Assembly (NCBI GenBank): GCA_011773465.1
Contig: WVXO01000066.1
Coordinates: 1 to 60,557, forward strand
Origin: Candidatus Aminicenantota bacterium
GTDB lineage: Bacteria; Acidobacteriota; Aminicenantia; Aminicenantales; Aminicenantaceae
Length of the DNA: 60,557 nucleotides
Reading direction: 5' to 3'
Under the pieces are notes generated by a model that was not told the origin of the DNA, searched no databases, and worked only from the letters and a program-made list of their open reading frames with translations. The translations under genes and the position numbers were made by a program. Shown here in pieces: positions 1-9,603 of the stretch; the stretch's first letter is position 1, and each line of letters opens with the position of its first letter.

Positions 1-638
1 TTTTTCCTTTTTCACCTCCTTTTCGTATTTTTTAGTATTCAAAGCAAACAATATTTATTTATGTTGCATGAGTGACGTTTTTAAAGTCGGGTTTTTTGCA
101 ATTGAATTAGAAGGTAAAAAAAACATTTTTCTTTTTATTTAAAAATGATTTTGAATCATATTTTAAATCATAAAGTATAATAAATAAAGCATAATATATA
201 ATATATAAATTATAATTTTCAATGCAAAAAATATGCCAGAAAATTTACTTATTTAATTCGTTTGTTTTTAACAGGATAGATTGCAGAAATAGTTTTTTCC
301 TCAAAAAACAATTCAAATAATTGGATGTCAATTCAAATAGTTGAACAACTTGATCAGAATTGCAAAAACTTAAGTAATAGGGATAATTGAATAATTGGGC
401 AGACCTTTCAAGCCTTTCAACTTTTATAACTTTGAATTTTACTTAATAAGTAGGGAGTTATGCATTTAAAAACTTGAGAATTTAGTGAGCAAGGCTGGGC
501 AACTTAGACATAAGACTTTTAATATTTGGGAATAGTCAAAATTAGAGCTTTAAAACTTGATAGTTTAGCAGCCAAGACTGGAAGAACGAGTAAATTTAGC
601 AACACGTAAAAAAGGTGGTGAGGCCAAGAATCGACCTC
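1..638. other. AT-rich intergenic region at the left edge
   Basis: No convincing gene is visible here. Positions 120-260 are extremely AT-rich. A degenerate copy of the GGGGTCAGACC-type repeat lies at 394-429. Two related stretches of about 30 bp, around 469-499 and 552-582 (both begin AAAACTTGA and contain a GCAAGGCTGG or CCAAGACTGG core), look like a diverged direct repeat. On the minus strand, positions 12-21 read AAGGAGGTGA, a near-perfect ribosome-binding sequence. It could belong to a minus-strand gene that starts beyond the left edge, but no start codon at proper spacing is inside the window. Confidence 0.5.
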
Positions 639-1550
639 CTATTTTTTCAGCTGTTCTTTTGCCCACATGGCGGCTCCGATAAGACCAGCTTTGTTTCCTA
701 GGCTTGCTTTTTCGATCCTGCAGCACCTAAAAGAGGCATTGTATGACCTTTTCAGGGCCTCTTCGAGAGCAGGAGAAAGCAGAAAATCACCTGCTTCCAT
801 AACAGCTCCGCCCAGGAGAATCTTTTCAGGGTTTAAAAAATTTATGGCTATGGAAAGCCCCACACCCAGATAAAAGCCAGCCCGAGAAAAAGCCTGGAGT
901 GCAGCCTTGTCCCCTTTTTTAGCTCTGTGAAAAACCTGTTCGGCTGTAATCTCCTCTCTTTTTTTTCTCAAGGTGTTGTAGTTTTTGACGATTTTAGGAG
1001 CGGAGACTTCTGTTTCAAGACAGCCCTGGCTTCCGCAATTGCATCTTTCTCCCATTGGATTGACAGTGGCATGACCGAGTTCTCCAGCAAATCCGCATTT
1101 GCCCAGCCAGAGTTTTCCATCAAGTATGATTCCTGACCCGACGCCTGTTCCGATGGTCAGGAAGACCATGCTTTGCACTCCCTGTCCTGCTCCGCACTTA
1201 AACTCACCGAAGGCAGCCATGTTGGCATCATTGTTCACCCAGAATGGAACTTCAATAAATTGGGAGAGAGCGGGAGTGAGTGCGAAGTTATCAAGCTCAG
1301 GATAATTGGGGGATTGAAAAATTTTTTGTTCCTCGAGGTTGAAGATTCCAGGGAATCCGAAACCCACAGCTCTGATGTTTTGTTTTTCTCTTTTTTTTAG
1401 ATCTTGCCAGATTCTTTTCAAAAGATGGATTAATTCCTCAATTTTTGCAGGACTCTCTGCTCTGGTACTAAAAGCAACCCCTCCTCCATCGTCGATCAAA
1501 CCATATTTAAGTTGGGTTCCGCCTAAGTCAAATCCGGCATAGAGAGGCAT
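639..1550 (-). CDS. ROK-family sugar kinase (glucokinase-like)
   Basis: This is probably a cytoplasmic ATP-dependent hexose kinase that phosphorylates glucose or a related sugar. The N-terminus carries the phosphate-binding motif DLGGTQLKYG (residues 8-17). The likely catalytic base is D108 in NNDAN. The ROK zinc signature is complete: H160 in ELGH followed by C170, C172 and C177 in the CNCGSQGCLE block. At 303 residues the length is normal for the family. The gene is the last of a minus-strand group that includes tatA. Substrate identity (glucose, N-acetylglucosamine, mannose) cannot be read from sequence alone, and a transcription-repressor ROK is excluded because there is no N-terminal HTH. 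Confidence 0.88.
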   Translation of the reverse strand: MPLYAGFDLGGTQLKYGLIDDGGGVAFSTRAESPAKIEELIHLLKRIWQDLKKREKQNIRAVGFGFPGIFNLEEQKIFQSPNYPELDNFALTPALSQFIEVPFWVNNDANMAAFGEFKCGAGQGVQSMVFLTIGTGVGSGIILDGKLWLGKCGFAGELGHATVNPMGERCNCGSQGCLETEVSAPKIVKNYNTLRKKREEITAEQVFHRAKKGDKAALQAFSRAGFYLGVGLSIAINFLNPEKILLGGAVMEAGDFLLSPALEEALKRSYNASFRCCRIEKASLGNKAGLIGAAMWAKEQLKK

Positions 1551-1739
1551 TTCAGGTATTTTTGCTGACGGCTGGATGATTTAAAGCATTGTTCCAGAGT
1601 GCCCTGGAATTTAGCGAGGGTAGGTAGAGGATGCAGATAAGAAAGTTATATGGAGTTGACCTTATAAAATTTAGGAAAGAAAGGAAATAATTCTCTTTTT
1701 TTTCTTTTCGTTCTTGATCTATGTTTTCAACGGCGAGAC

Positions 1740-1943
1740 TCATTCTTCCTTAGCAGGAGGCTGAGGCTTTTCTGGAGGGGATTTTTTTTCTTTCTCTTTT
1801 GAGGTTATGGATTTTCGAAAATTCTTTATGCCTTCCCCTAAGGATTTCCCTAACTCTGGAAGCCTTCGAGCGCCAAAGATGAAGACAATGATCAAAACGA
1901 TGAGGAGAAGTTCTGTTGGTCCGACCGGTCCGAATAAAAACAT
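1740..1943 (-). CDS. Twin-arginine translocase subunit TatA/TatE
   Basis: This small protein (67 aa) is a pore-forming subunit of the Tat system, which exports folded proteins across the inner membrane. One hydrophobic helix (about residues 9-24) is followed by the diagnostic hinge FGARRLPELGKSLGEGIKNF, the amphipathic helix of the family, and then a charged Lys/Glu/Pro-rich tail. The start is supported by a strong AAGGAGG about 7 nt upstream. No tatC or tatB is visible, so the partner genes must lie elsewhere. TatA and TatE cannot be told apart by sequence. Confidence 0.9.
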   Translation of the reverse strand: MFLFGPVGPTELLLIVLIIVFIFGARRLPELGKSLGEGIKNFRKSITSKEKEKKSPPEKPQPPAKEE

Positions 1944-2079
1944 CTATACCTCCTTAGAGGGCTTTGTGTCCATCTTATTTCAATACTTTACTTCATAACA
2001 AAATTACTTTAGTCCTGGCTAAAAGTCAAGCCTCATTCAGCCGGGATTGATCCTGATGCTTCTTTGAGGAAAGATAGGC

Positions 2080-3852
2080 TTATTTTATTGATTCTAATAT
2101 TTCTTTTACTTTTGCTTCCTCTTTTCCGCCAAGATAAAGATATCTTTCAAAATGATATACAGCTTTTTTGGTGTTTTTTTGATCTAAATAGATTTTTCCT
2201 ATCTCGTAATAAAGGTCGGGCTTTCCAGGCTCTATTTCAACAGCCTTTTCGAAATGTTCCAGAGCTTTTTCACTCTGGTTTCGCTGGAGATAGAGCCTTC
2301 CTAAGCCGTCATGAGCCTTGGCTGAAACAGAAGCCTTAAACACCGTTACAGTTCTGGTTAGCTCGTCTTCTGAGGCCTTTTCTTCTTTCCTAACCTTTCT
2401 TACTTTTTCTCCGCTTATGGCATTCTTCCAACTCTCCTCGGCATTATCTAAATCTCCCATTGCAGAATAGACACATCCCAAATTGTAGTGGCTCAACGCA
2501 TCTTTGGGACCAATATCCATGACTTTTTTGTAAGCTATGATGGAATTTTCATAATCCTGCAATCTGAAGAATATGTTTCCGATCAGGTCGTAGGCATCCC
2601 TGAAGTCCTCCTTGAGTTCTGCGGCTCTCCAGGCGTATTTTATAGCTTTTCCCAGATCATTGTTCATACGATAGAAATTAGCAAGGTTGTAATTCAGGTC
2701 AGGAGAGAGGTCGTGAATTTCTAGAAAAATGCGAATCAATCCTATTGCCTTGCCCAAATGTCCTGACCTTAGAAGAGAAAAGGCAGATTCATTCATTACG
2801 CTTATGATGTGGTTTATATCTGACCTAAAATCATATTTGTATTCTAAATCAACCCTATCCACTATATTTTTTGTTATCGTTGGTTTATCTTCTTTTTTTT
2901 GTATTGATTTTTCATTCGAAGACCGGTCCAACAAAAACATAGCTTCATAGTCGAAAGGGATTATATTTAGGACTCTTTTAAACAAAGGAGTGGCTTTTTT
3001 GAATTCGTTCTGGTTGAAATATATCTTGCCTAAATTTTTTGCTGCCTCAACTTCATACGGTCTAAGCTTGAACGCATTTTCAAAGCAATAGACAGCCCTC
3101 TCTATCTCTCCAAGATGATAATAGGCATATCCCATTAAAAAATAAAAATCGGATTTAGAATCCTCTATCTGTAACGCAATCCGTGACTTCGCCAATCCTT
3201 CTTGCCAGTTTTCTCTTATAAGTTCTATATCTATCAATTGGGCTTTACAATCAACAGAGCTGTAGCCTTTTTTTATAGCTTCGTTAAAGTTTTCTTCTGC
3301 TTTGTCAAAATTTCCGCGTTTTTTGTGAAGAAACCCGAGAACAAAGTAGGGCAGGCCTAAGTTGGGATTTTTTTTGCGAACTTTATCAAAGAAATATTCG
3401 TAATTTTCCTTGAATTCGTACATGCCTTTTTTGCTCTTTAAATCCAGTTTTTTCTTCTTTGCTTCTTCTCTGAGAGCTTTTTCAAGGAGTTCGTCAAATT
3501 CCTGGCATAGTTTTGCAGCCTCTTCGTATTTCTCCTGATGAAAATAGATGTATCCTAAAAGGATGGATGCATTAAGGTTATCAGGGAAAAGAGTGAGCTC
3601 TTCCTTTAAGACTCTTATCGCATCTTCATATTTTCCCAGCCTGAAATAGGCAAATCCCTGATGTGCTCTCACATCTTTTTGGTTCGGATTGGCTGAGAGG
3701 GCTTGGTCGAAATAGCCGATAGCTCGCTCATATTCAGTAAAATCCATGCTCTGGTGTGCTTTTTTAATTAAATTTTCTTTTGGATAGACGACAGTGCAGA
3801 CACTCACCAGGAGAAAAATTAAGGAAAGGATTATTGGTATCCTTCTATTCAT
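2080..3852 (-). CDS. Large secreted or membrane-anchored TPR protein, paralogue of the 30.5 kb gene
   Basis: The 590-residue product begins with a signal peptide or anchor (about residues 5-23, rich in I/L/V/F). Tetratricopeptide-like repeats follow across most of the protein (for example blocks ending in ALSANPNQ, LTLFPDN, AFKLRPYE and AVEIEPGKPD). It is probably a periplasmic scaffold; no enzymatic domain is visible. The gene at 30502-32259 encodes a protein of the same size and order of repeats, with shared stretches such as KEELxLFPDN, LIGNIxFxxxDYExS and LGxIYFxQxxFExA, so the two are paralogues. It stands alone, divergent from the RAYT unit immediately to its right. The biological role is unknown. 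Confidence 0.8.
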   Translation of the reverse strand: MNRRIPIILSLIFLLVSVCTVVYPKENLIKKAHQSMDFTEYERAIGYFDQALSANPNQKDVRAHQGFAYFRLGKYEDAIRVLKEELTLFPDNLNASILLGYIYFHQEKYEEAAKLCQEFDELLEKALREEAKKKKLDLKSKKGMYEFKENYEYFFDKVRKKNPNLGLPYFVLGFLHKKRGNFDKAEENFNEAIKKGYSSVDCKAQLIDIELIRENWQEGLAKSRIALQIEDSKSDFYFLMGYAYYHLGEIERAVYCFENAFKLRPYEVEAAKNLGKIYFNQNEFKKATPLFKRVLNIIPFDYEAMFLLDRSSNEKSIQKKEDKPTITKNIVDRVDLEYKYDFRSDINHIISVMNESAFSLLRSGHLGKAIGLIRIFLEIHDLSPDLNYNLANFYRMNNDLGKAIKYAWRAAELKEDFRDAYDLIGNIFFRLQDYENSIIAYKKVMDIGPKDALSHYNLGCVYSAMGDLDNAEESWKNAISGEKVRKVRKEEKASEDELTRTVTVFKASVSAKAHDGLGRLYLQRNQSEKALEHFEKAVEIEPGKPDLYYEIGKIYLDQKNTKKAVYHFERYLYLGGKEEAKVKEILESIK

Positions 3853-3897
3853 TTATGTATGTTCCAGAAAATATCATTTTATCATAAATTAGGGTAA

Positions 3898-4988
3898 ATT
3901 GGGGTCAGACCTTTCAAACTTTTATAATTTGGCTAATTTTTTTGTTTTTGCAATTATTCTCTGATTAAAACGTCTTATAATTAGAACAATGGCTCGCAAA
4001 ACTAGGATTGAGTTTCCTGGGACCTTTTATCACGTCCTGGCAAGAGGAAATAATAAACAAGTGATTTTTAAAGATGATCAGGATTATAATGTTTATATTA
4101 TACGCCTTAAACGATATCACGAGCGATATAAATTCATTCTGTATGCATATATCTTGATGCCTAATCACATTCATCTTCTCATTGAAACAGGCGTTGCCCC
4201 TCTTTCAAAAATCATGCAAGGCATTCAACAAAGCTATACATACTATTATCATAAAAAGTATGAATCCGTGGGTCATCTTTTTCAGGGTCGATATAAAGCT
4301 ATTATATGTCAGCGAGATACCTATCTTTTAGAGCTGGTGAGATACATCCATCTTAATCCTGTGAGAGCAGCTATAGTGGCAAGCCCGGAGGATTATCTAT
4401 GGAGTAGTCATCAAGTCTATCTTGGATATTCAAGACAGCCTTTTGTAAAGAAGGATTTGATCTTTAAAATGTTCTCTGAAGATGAATCTGTGGCGGAAAA
4501 AAAATATTGGCAGTTTATTATGGATGGAATCGATAAAGGACATCAAAATGCTCTTTATAATGTGATTGATCAACGCTATTTAGGAAATCCAGAGTTTGTG
4601 GAAAGAGTTAAACAAAAGATGAAGAGTCAAGATCAAACAGAGGATCAAAACAGAGAACAAAATATACATGATATGCAATATCTATTGCTTATAAAAAAGA
4701 AAACTTTGCCAGAGATACTGAAAATAGTAACAGAAACAACAGGAGTTTATCCTGAGGGTATTTTGGGCAATAGTAGAGAACAGTTGATATCTAGAGCTCG
4801 CAGTTTGTTTGTGTTAGTGGCAGCAAGGCAGGCAGGAATCAGCAATAAATCTCTTGCTGAGTTTTTAGGAAGAGATACTTCTAGTATATCTAATATGATT
4901 CGCAGAATTGAGGAAAAAATTAATAGAGATCAAGTTCTTGCTAATTATCTGGATAAAGTTATAAAAGTTTTAAAGGTCTGACCCCAAT
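3898..4988. mobile_element. RAYT unit bounded by 30-bp inverted repeats
   Basis: The left end (3898-3927) begins ATTGGGGTCAGACCTTT and the right end (4959-4988) is its reverse complement, with one mismatch over 30 bp. Between them lies a single gene, a Y1-type HUH transposase. This is the organisation expected of a REP-associated tyrosine transposase locus, or of a small single-gene IS200-like unit with palindromic ends. The right end overlaps the transposase stop codon and the first two bases of the lepA start codon. Related solo ends occur at 394-429, 10888-11038 and 54243-54327. Confidence 0.75.
3989..4981 (+). CDS. REP-associated tyrosine transposase (Y1_Tnp / TnpA_REP type) with DnaA-like C-terminus
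   Basis: This is a single-strand DNA nuclease of the HUH class. The HUH metal site is visible as PNHIHLLIE (H60, H62), after the typical opening [16 protein letters not shown]. The catalytic Tyr candidate is within [11 protein letters not shown] (about residues 82-91), followed by the family motif [10 protein letters not shown]. About 130 residues beyond the nuclease core there is a helix-turn-helix resembling the DnaA C-terminal domain ([19 protein letters not shown], about residues 292-310), known from longer RAYTs. The stop codon TGA is part of the right inverted repeat. The protein seems intact, so it may be active. Its natural target is presumably the GGGGTCAG palindrome family. Confidence 0.88.
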   Translation: MARKTRIEFPGTFYHVLARGNNKQVIFKDDQDYNVYIIRLKRYHERYKFILYAYILMPNHIHLLIETGVAPLSKIMQGIQQSYTYYYHKKYESVGHLFQGRYKAIICQRDTYLLELVRYIHLNPVRAAIVASPEDYLWSSHQVYLGYSRQPFVKKDLIFKMFSEDESVAEKKYWQFIMDGIDKGHQNALYNVIDQRYLGNPEFVERVKQKMKSQDQTEDQNREQNIHDMQYLLLIKKKTLPEILKIVTETTGVYPEGILGNSREQLISRARSLFVLVAARQAGISNKSLAEFLGRDTSSISNMIRRIEEKINRDQVLANYLDKVIKVLKV

Positions 4989-4989
4989 G
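4972..4989 (+). promoter_or_regulatory. Ribosome-binding site of lepA supplied by the RAYT right end
   Basis: AAAGG at 4972-4976 lies 10 nt before the lepA ATG (4987-4989). It belongs to the right inverted repeat, which also contains the transposase stop TGA (4979-4981). No other purine-rich sequence is available, so lepA initiation appears to depend on the element or on translational coupling to the transposase gene. Confidence 0.5.
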
Positions 4990-6777
4990 AAAAGGATACG
5001 GAATTTTTCAATCATTGCCCATATCGATCATGGCAAATCCACCCTGGCTGACAGGCTCTTAGAGAGCACAGGAGCCCTCTCTCCTCGAGAACTAAAAGAA
5101 CAGGTGCTTGATACGATGGAGCTTGAGCGGGAAAAGGGAATCACAATAAAAGCTCAGACAGCCCGCCTTCGGTATAAAAGCTTATCGGGCGAAGAATACA
5201 TCCTCAACCTGATTGACACTCCGGGACACGTTGATTTTTCTTATGAAGTTTCCCGGAGTCTGACTGCCTGCGAAGGAGCGCTCCTCGTCATCGATGCTTC
5301 CCAGGGGGTTGAGGCTCAGACTTTGGCCAACACCTATCTCGCCCTCCAGAACGACCTTATCCTTATCCCAGTCATCAATAAGATTGACCTGGCTGCGGCC
5401 AATCCAGAGCTGACGCTTGAGCAACTGGAAAATATTATCGGGATAAAGCGTGAAGAAGCCATCCTGGTTAGCGCCAAAAAGGGAACAGCCATTGACCAAG
5501 TCCTGGAGAGCATAATCAGCCGCATCCCTTCTCCCCGGGGCAATCCAGACTCTCCTCTAAAAGCTCTCATCTTCGACTCCTGGTTTGACTCCTACCGCGG
5601 AGTTATAATCCTGGTGAGAGTTTTTGACGGGATACTTCGGACTGGAACTCAGGTAGAGCTTATGGCTTGCGGTGCTTCATACGAAGTGGAGGAAGTGGGT
5701 TTCTTAACTCCCAAGCCTCAAAATGTAGAGCGCTTGGGTGCTGGAGAAGTGGGATACGTGATAGCGGGCATCAAGGAATTGAGTCATGCTAGAATCGGGG
5801 ATACGATCACAGAAAAGAAAAGAAGCGCTGTCAGAGCCTTGCCTGGTTTTAAAGAGGCAAAGCCTATGGTTTTTTGCGGGATGTTTCCCGCCGGAGAGAG
5901 CAGTGTGGATGACTTAAGGAAGGCTCTCCAAAAGCTGAGGCTCAATGATTCTTCCTTCCAGTATGAGCCTGAGAATTCTCCAGCGCTGGGTATGGGATTC
6001 AGGTGCGGTTTTTTAGGTCTCCTCCACAGGGAGATAGTCCAGGAGAGATTGGAAAGAGAATTTGATTTGAACCTTATCACAACTGCCCCGAGTGTAAGCT
6101 TCAGAGTCACCGGCAAGGACGACAAGGTTAGAGAAATCCATAATCCATCACAACTTCCTCCTCCTCATCAGATAAAAAAGATCGAGGAGCCGTTTCTTGA
6201 AGCTTTGATCATAACGCCTGATAAGTATCTGGGGGCTGTGCTCAAGCTTCTGGAAAGTCGGCGAGGAGAACAGAAGAAGCTGGAGTACATCAGTACTCAG
6301 CGCATCTTTTTAACCTATCTTCTCCCTCTGAATGAAGTCGTCATGGATTTCTACAATCAACTTAAATCTGTATCGCAGGGCTATGCTTCTATGGATTACG
6401 AGTTTGCTGGATTTAGAGAATCTCCTCTGGTCAAGCTGGACATCCTGATAAACAGAGAGGCTGTGGATGCTTTTTCTTTAATCGTCCATAAGGATAAAGC
6501 TTTCCCCCGGGGAAAGATGCTTGTGGAAAAGATGAGAAAGCTCATCCCCCGTCAGCAATGGGAAGTTTCTCTGCAGGCTGCCATAGGCAAGAGAGTGATC
6601 GCCCGGGAAACCATAAAGCCCTACCGGAAGGATGTTCTGGCCAAGCTCTATGGAGGAGACTACACAAGAAAGATGAAACTCCTGGAAAAGCAGAAAACAG
6701 GCAAAAAAAGAATGAAAAAGATAGGGCGGGTTGAAGTCCCTCAGGAAGCCTTCCTCGCCCTCCTTGAGATTAAATAA
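4987..6777 (+). CDS. Elongation factor 4 (back-translocating GTPase LepA)
   Basis: LepA binds ribosomes and remodels stalled or mistranslocated complexes; it hydrolyses GTP. All GTPase motifs are present: P-loop AHIDHGKST near the N-terminus, switch motif [16 protein letters not shown] and NKID for guanine specificity. Family-specific features include [25 protein letters not shown] and the Lys/Arg-rich C-terminal domain ending [14 protein letters not shown]. Length (596 aa) is the normal length. The start ATG lies 5 nt after the transposase stop codon, inside the border of the RAYT unit, and [18 protein letters not shown] matches the usual N-terminus, so the coding sequence itself is undamaged by the insertion. 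Confidence 0.97.
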   Translation: MKRIRNFSIIAHIDHGKSTLADRLLESTGALSPRELKEQVLDTMELEREKGITIKAQTARLRYKSLSGEEYILNLIDTPGHVDFSYEVSRSLTACEGALLVIDASQGVEAQTLANTYLALQNDLILIPVINKIDLAAANPELTLEQLENIIGIKREEAILVSAKKGTAIDQVLESIISRIPSPRGNPDSPLKALIFDSWFDSYRGVIILVRVFDGILRTGTQVELMACGASYEVEEVGFLTPKPQNVERLGAGEVGYVIAGIKELSHARIGDTITEKKRSAVRALPGFKEAKPMVFCGMFPAGESSVDDLRKALQKLRLNDSSFQYEPENSPALGMGFRCGFLGLLHREIVQERLEREFDLNLITTAPSVSFRVTGKDDKVREIHNPSQLPPPHQIKKIEEPFLEALIITPDKYLGAVLKLLESRRGEQKKLEYISTQRIFLTYLLPLNEVVMDFYNQLKSVSQGYASMDYEFAGFRESPLVKLDILINREAVDAFSLIVHKDKAFPRGKMLVEKMRKLIPRQQWEVSLQAAIGKRVIARETIKPYRKDVLAKLYGGDYTRKMKLLEKQKTGKKRMKKIGRVEVPQEAFLALLEIK

Positions 6778-6861
6778 AAAACTGGATTGGTCTGGCTAGC
6801 GCTTCATTTTGGGGTAATTTTTAATATTTACTCTTGTCGTTTTATAGCTTATATTTAGTTC

Positions 6862-7446
6862 ATGAAAAAGACGACACTTGAAAAAATAGTCGAGAAAGGA
6901 ATCAGCTTCCTATCTAAAATTTTTCCTATTAAATCCTATCTTCATTTTCCTCTTCTCAGTGCGGCGGTATTCTGGGGAATTAGGAGAGCTACAGAATGGA
7001 AAAAGGAGATTCTCTCCTGGCAGGTTTATCTAGATCCTGAGCGTATCGTGATGAAGCCCTATGCGTTTGTGCTCAATTTTTTTGAGAACCACTCCTCGTT
7101 GAACCAAATTTATCAGACTGAAATAATGAGTAAGGACGAGAAAGCCTTAAGAGAGGCTTTTAACAGTCTCTACCCCATCCTCGGCCTTGAAGATCCCTTT
7201 CTCTCCGCCCTTTTTTATGAAGATCTCAAATCAAGTGATTATAGGAAAATTGCTGAAGAGTTCAAAAGAAAGGTCAGTCTTGCCAAGAAAGATATCGAAG
7301 CTTTCGAGGGTAAATCAAGACTTCTTGAAGTCTTAGAGACCGTTGCCGAAGAGGCGGCTTCTCTCAGCCTTGAACTTATGTCGAATGACGAAGTCCAGGA
7401 TGTTGTAGCAAATACGATTAAAAAGTGGAAGAATCAAGGAAACTAA
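6862..7446 (+). CDS. Conserved-looking protein of unknown function (194 aa)
   Basis: I do not recognise this protein. It starts with a basic amphipathic segment and a weakly hydrophobic stretch (about residues 24-42), then becomes a helical, charged protein with a Glu/Lys-rich C-terminal half (for example KDIEAFEGKSRLLEVLE). No catalytic motif or metal site is visible. The reading frame is free of stops for 194 codons in the same direction as lepA, 85 bp downstream, and codon use resembles its neighbours, so it is probably a real gene. It might be peripherally membrane-associated, but this is a guess from composition. Confidence 0.6.
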   Translation: MKKTTLEKIVEKGISFLSKIFPIKSYLHFPLLSAAVFWGIRRATEWKKEILSWQVYLDPERIVMKPYAFVLNFFENHSSLNQIYQTEIMSKDEKALREAFNSLYPILGLEDPFLSALFYEDLKSSDYRKIAEEFKRKVSLAKKDIEAFEGKSRLLEVLETVAEEAASLSLELMSNDEVQDVVANTIKKWKNQGN

Positions 7447-7473
7447 TATAAACGCAATATATATTTTTACAAT

Positions 7474-7640
7474 GTCATTGCGAGCCCTGAAAGGGTGTGG
7501 CAATCAGCCCTTGCGAGTGAAATGAAGTAATTTCTTAAGAAAGGGTTGAGATCGCCACGTTTCGCTCGCGAGAGAGGATTTCCTAGCCCGTTCCGAGCGA
7601 AGCGAAGGAATCTTCTTCGCTCCTTGCGGTGACTCGGGAA
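7474..7640. repeat. GCGAAGC-type dispersed palindromic repeat, copy 1
   Basis: A block opening TCATTGCGAGCCCTGAAAG is followed by GCAATC, GATCGCCACG, TTTCGCTCGC, GCGAAGCGAAGGAATCTTC and a closing TCGCTCCTTGCGGTGACTCG. It resembles the widespread 'TCATTGCGAG...GCGAAGCGA...GCAATC' intergenic repeat. It sits between the unknown gene and the TPR lipoprotein gene. A related block is at 9703-9850. Confidence 0.7.
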
Positions 7641-7700
7641 TAATTGCGTTTTTATTATTAAAGAAATGAAGAAGCCAGCGAATGAGGAAGTGAAGAGGAA

Positions 7701-8600
7701 ATGCATAAAAGTCTTATATTGAGAGAAAAAATTACCAGTTTTCGGATTATCCCCAAAATATCCTTCATCAGCCTTTTTCTTCTTTTTTGTCTTTTTTCAC
7801 TCCCTGCCTGTGTTTCCCATCTTAAGGATGCTAAGTTTTATTATTCCCAAGGACAGAAGTTCAGCCGCCTTTACCAGACTGAGAAGGCAATTGCTTCTTT
7901 CAAAAGAGCCTTGATCGAGGCTGAGCTGGAGGCTGAGAAGCGCCCTTCAGCTCAGGCTTTCATGTTGAAAGGGATGGCTGAATTGAACTTGGAATTGTGG
8001 GAAGAGGCAAAGGAAAGCTTTCTCAATGCTTTTTCTTACGGATTTGAGAAGGGAGAGGAATGGGCTCGTGAGATTTCCCTTTTAGGATTAGCCTCTTCGT
8101 TGGATGAACTTAAACTTGAAGATTCTGCTCTAAAGATCTACGCCAGTGTTCTTGATAAATCAAAGCTAAAACAGGTATCTGTTTTTGCCGCTCAAAAATA
8201 TACAGATGCGATGCTCAAAAGAGCCCTCCAAAAAGAAGGAAAAGAGAAGCAGAAATTATTGACTGCAGCTCTTAAGACAGCAGAAAAGATGACTAATAAG
8301 GATTTAAGCTGTGGCTTTTACCATTATCTCCTATCTCAGATTTCGAGCCACTTTGAGGACTACAATAAGAGCTTTGAAGAGGCTGTGATGGCCAGAGAAC
8401 TAGGGCTTCCTAAACAAGAAATTCTTCGGGATAATGACCTTCAAATTGTATTTTGCTATCAGAGTCTGAAGGAAAAGCTCCCAGAGCAAGAATGGGAAGA
8501 GTTTCGGTCCAGGTACATGGCCTGGGTGAAAAGATGGAACTGGAGAGGCCCTGAAACTCCTGCTTGGAAAAGCGAGGTTAGGAATGCTGCCGACAATTGA
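7701..8600 (+). CDS. Putative TPR lipoprotein
   Basis: The N-terminus is basic and then hydrophobic, ending in the lipobox-like LPAC with Cys at about residue 37, so the mature protein is probably lipid-anchored in the envelope. The rest is helical with two or three TPR-like units (for example SRLYQTEKAIASFKRALIEAE and LNLELWEEAKESFLNAF, about residues 55-115). No catalytic residues are apparent. The 3' end overlaps the mtnA start by 17 bp, so the two genes are co-transcribed and probably translationally coupled, although no functional link to methionine salvage is obvious. The signal sequence is unusually long (about 36 residues), so a start further in is possible. Confidence 0.7.
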   Translation: MHKSLILREKITSFRIIPKISFISLFLLFCLFSLPACVSHLKDAKFYYSQGQKFSRLYQTEKAIASFKRALIEAELEAEKRPSAQAFMLKGMAELNLELWEEAKESFLNAFSYGFEKGEEWAREISLLGLASSLDELKLEDSALKIYASVLDKSKLKQVSVFAAQKYTDAMLKRALQKEGKEKQKLLTAALKTAEKMTNKDLSCGFYHYLLSQISSHFEDYNKSFEEAVMARELGLPKQEILRDNDLQIVFCYQSLKEKLPEQEWEEFRSRYMAWVKRWNWRGPETPAWKSEVRNAADN

Positions 8601-9603
8601 GTGGAAAAAAGATAGAGTTGTCATGATTGACCAGAGAAAGTTACCCGAGGAGGAAGTTTATGTGGAATTCACGGATTACAATCAGGTGGCTGAGGCAGTG
8701 GAAAAGATGATAATCCGCGGAGCTCCGGCCATCGGGGTAGCTGCCGGGTATGGTGTGGCTCTTGGTCTGTTGAGGATTGAGAAAGAAGAAAATCTGGATG
8801 AAGAATTTGACCGCATTTATCGCCGCCTTGAGAGGACAAGGCCCACTGCTCGCAATTTATTTTGGTCCCTGGAAAGGATGAAAAAAACCTTAGAAGAGAA
8901 TAAGCGGCTGTCATTAGCCCAGCTTAAGCAGAGAATGATCCAGGAAGCGATGGACATCGAGAGAGAAGATATAGAGACAAACAAAAAAATTGGCTTTTGG
9001 GGAAAGGATCTGGTCAAAGATGGCCAGTCTGTCCTGACTCACTGCAATGCTGGGTCGCTAGGCACAGCTGGCTACGGAACAGCCTTGGGAGTCGTTCGGG
9101 CTGCCTTCCAAGAGGGAAAGAAGATTCAAGTTTATGCTGATGAGACAAGACCTTTCCTTCAGGGTGCAAGATTGACATGCTGGGAACTAGATAGAGAAAA
9201 TATCCCGGTCACTTTAATAACAGATAACACGGCAGGGTTCCTGATGCAAAAAGGAATGATTTCTGTGGTGATGACAGGAGCTGACAGGATAGCCAAAAAC
9301 GGCGATATAGCCAACAAAATAGGCACATACACGATAGCTGTTCTAGCAAAAGAAAATAACCTTCCGTTCTATGTCGCTGCTCCTTCAAACACCATAGATT
9401 TTAACGTGGCTGAAGGAAAGGACATTCCTATAGAGGAAAGAGATCCTCAGGAAGTCAGAGAGATCAGAGGGCGATGCCTGACTCTTCCCCGTGTGAGAGT
9501 CAAAAACCCAGCCTTTGACATCACCCCTGCCAAGTACATCTCTGCCATAATCACCGAAAAAGGGATTGTACGTCCTCCTTATGAAAAAAACCTAAAAGGA
9601 TAA
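8584..9603 (+). CDS. S-methyl-5-thioribose-1-phosphate isomerase
   Basis: MtnA converts 5-methylthioribose-1-phosphate to 5-methylthioribulose-1-phosphate in the methionine salvage pathway; it acts in the cytoplasm. The protein (339 aa) has the typical start MLPTIEWKKDRVVMIDQRKL, the motif RGAPAIGVAAGYG, the catalytic Cys region HCNAGSLGTAGYGTALG (about residues 154-170) and the catalytic Asp region TGADRIAKNGDIANKIGTY. These are full-length family features, so the function is nearly certain; the eIF2B-like paralogues lack this motif set. The start overlaps the end of the upstream lipoprotein gene. No other salvage gene (mtnK, mtnB) is near. The stop codon falls at the first base of a tandem repeat. 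Confidence 0.95.
   Translation: MLPTIEWKKDRVVMIDQRKLPEEEVYVEFTDYNQVAEAVEKMIIRGAPAIGVAAGYGVALGLLRIEKEENLDEEFDRIYRRLERTRPTARNLFWSLERMKKTLEENKRLSLAQLKQRMIQEAMDIEREDIETNKKIGFWGKDLVKDGQSVLTHCNAGSLGTAGYGTALGVVRAAFQEGKKIQVYADETRPFLQGARLTCWELDRENIPVTLITDNTAGFLMQKGMISVVMTGADRIAKNGDIANKIGTYTIAVLAKENNLPFYVAAPSNTIDFNVAEGKDIPIEERDPQEVREIRGRCLTLPRVRVKNPAFDITPAKYISAIITEKGIVRPPYEKNLKG

Noticed and set aside
1552-1743. 63-codon minus-strand frame overlapping the tatA stop by 4 bp
   Set aside because: The ATGA overlap is tempting, but there is no ribosome-binding site of its own, the composition is unlike a folded protein, and no family is recognisable.
5182-6125. Several minus-strand frames opposite lepA
   Set aside because: They are shadows of the strongly conserved plus-strand gene.
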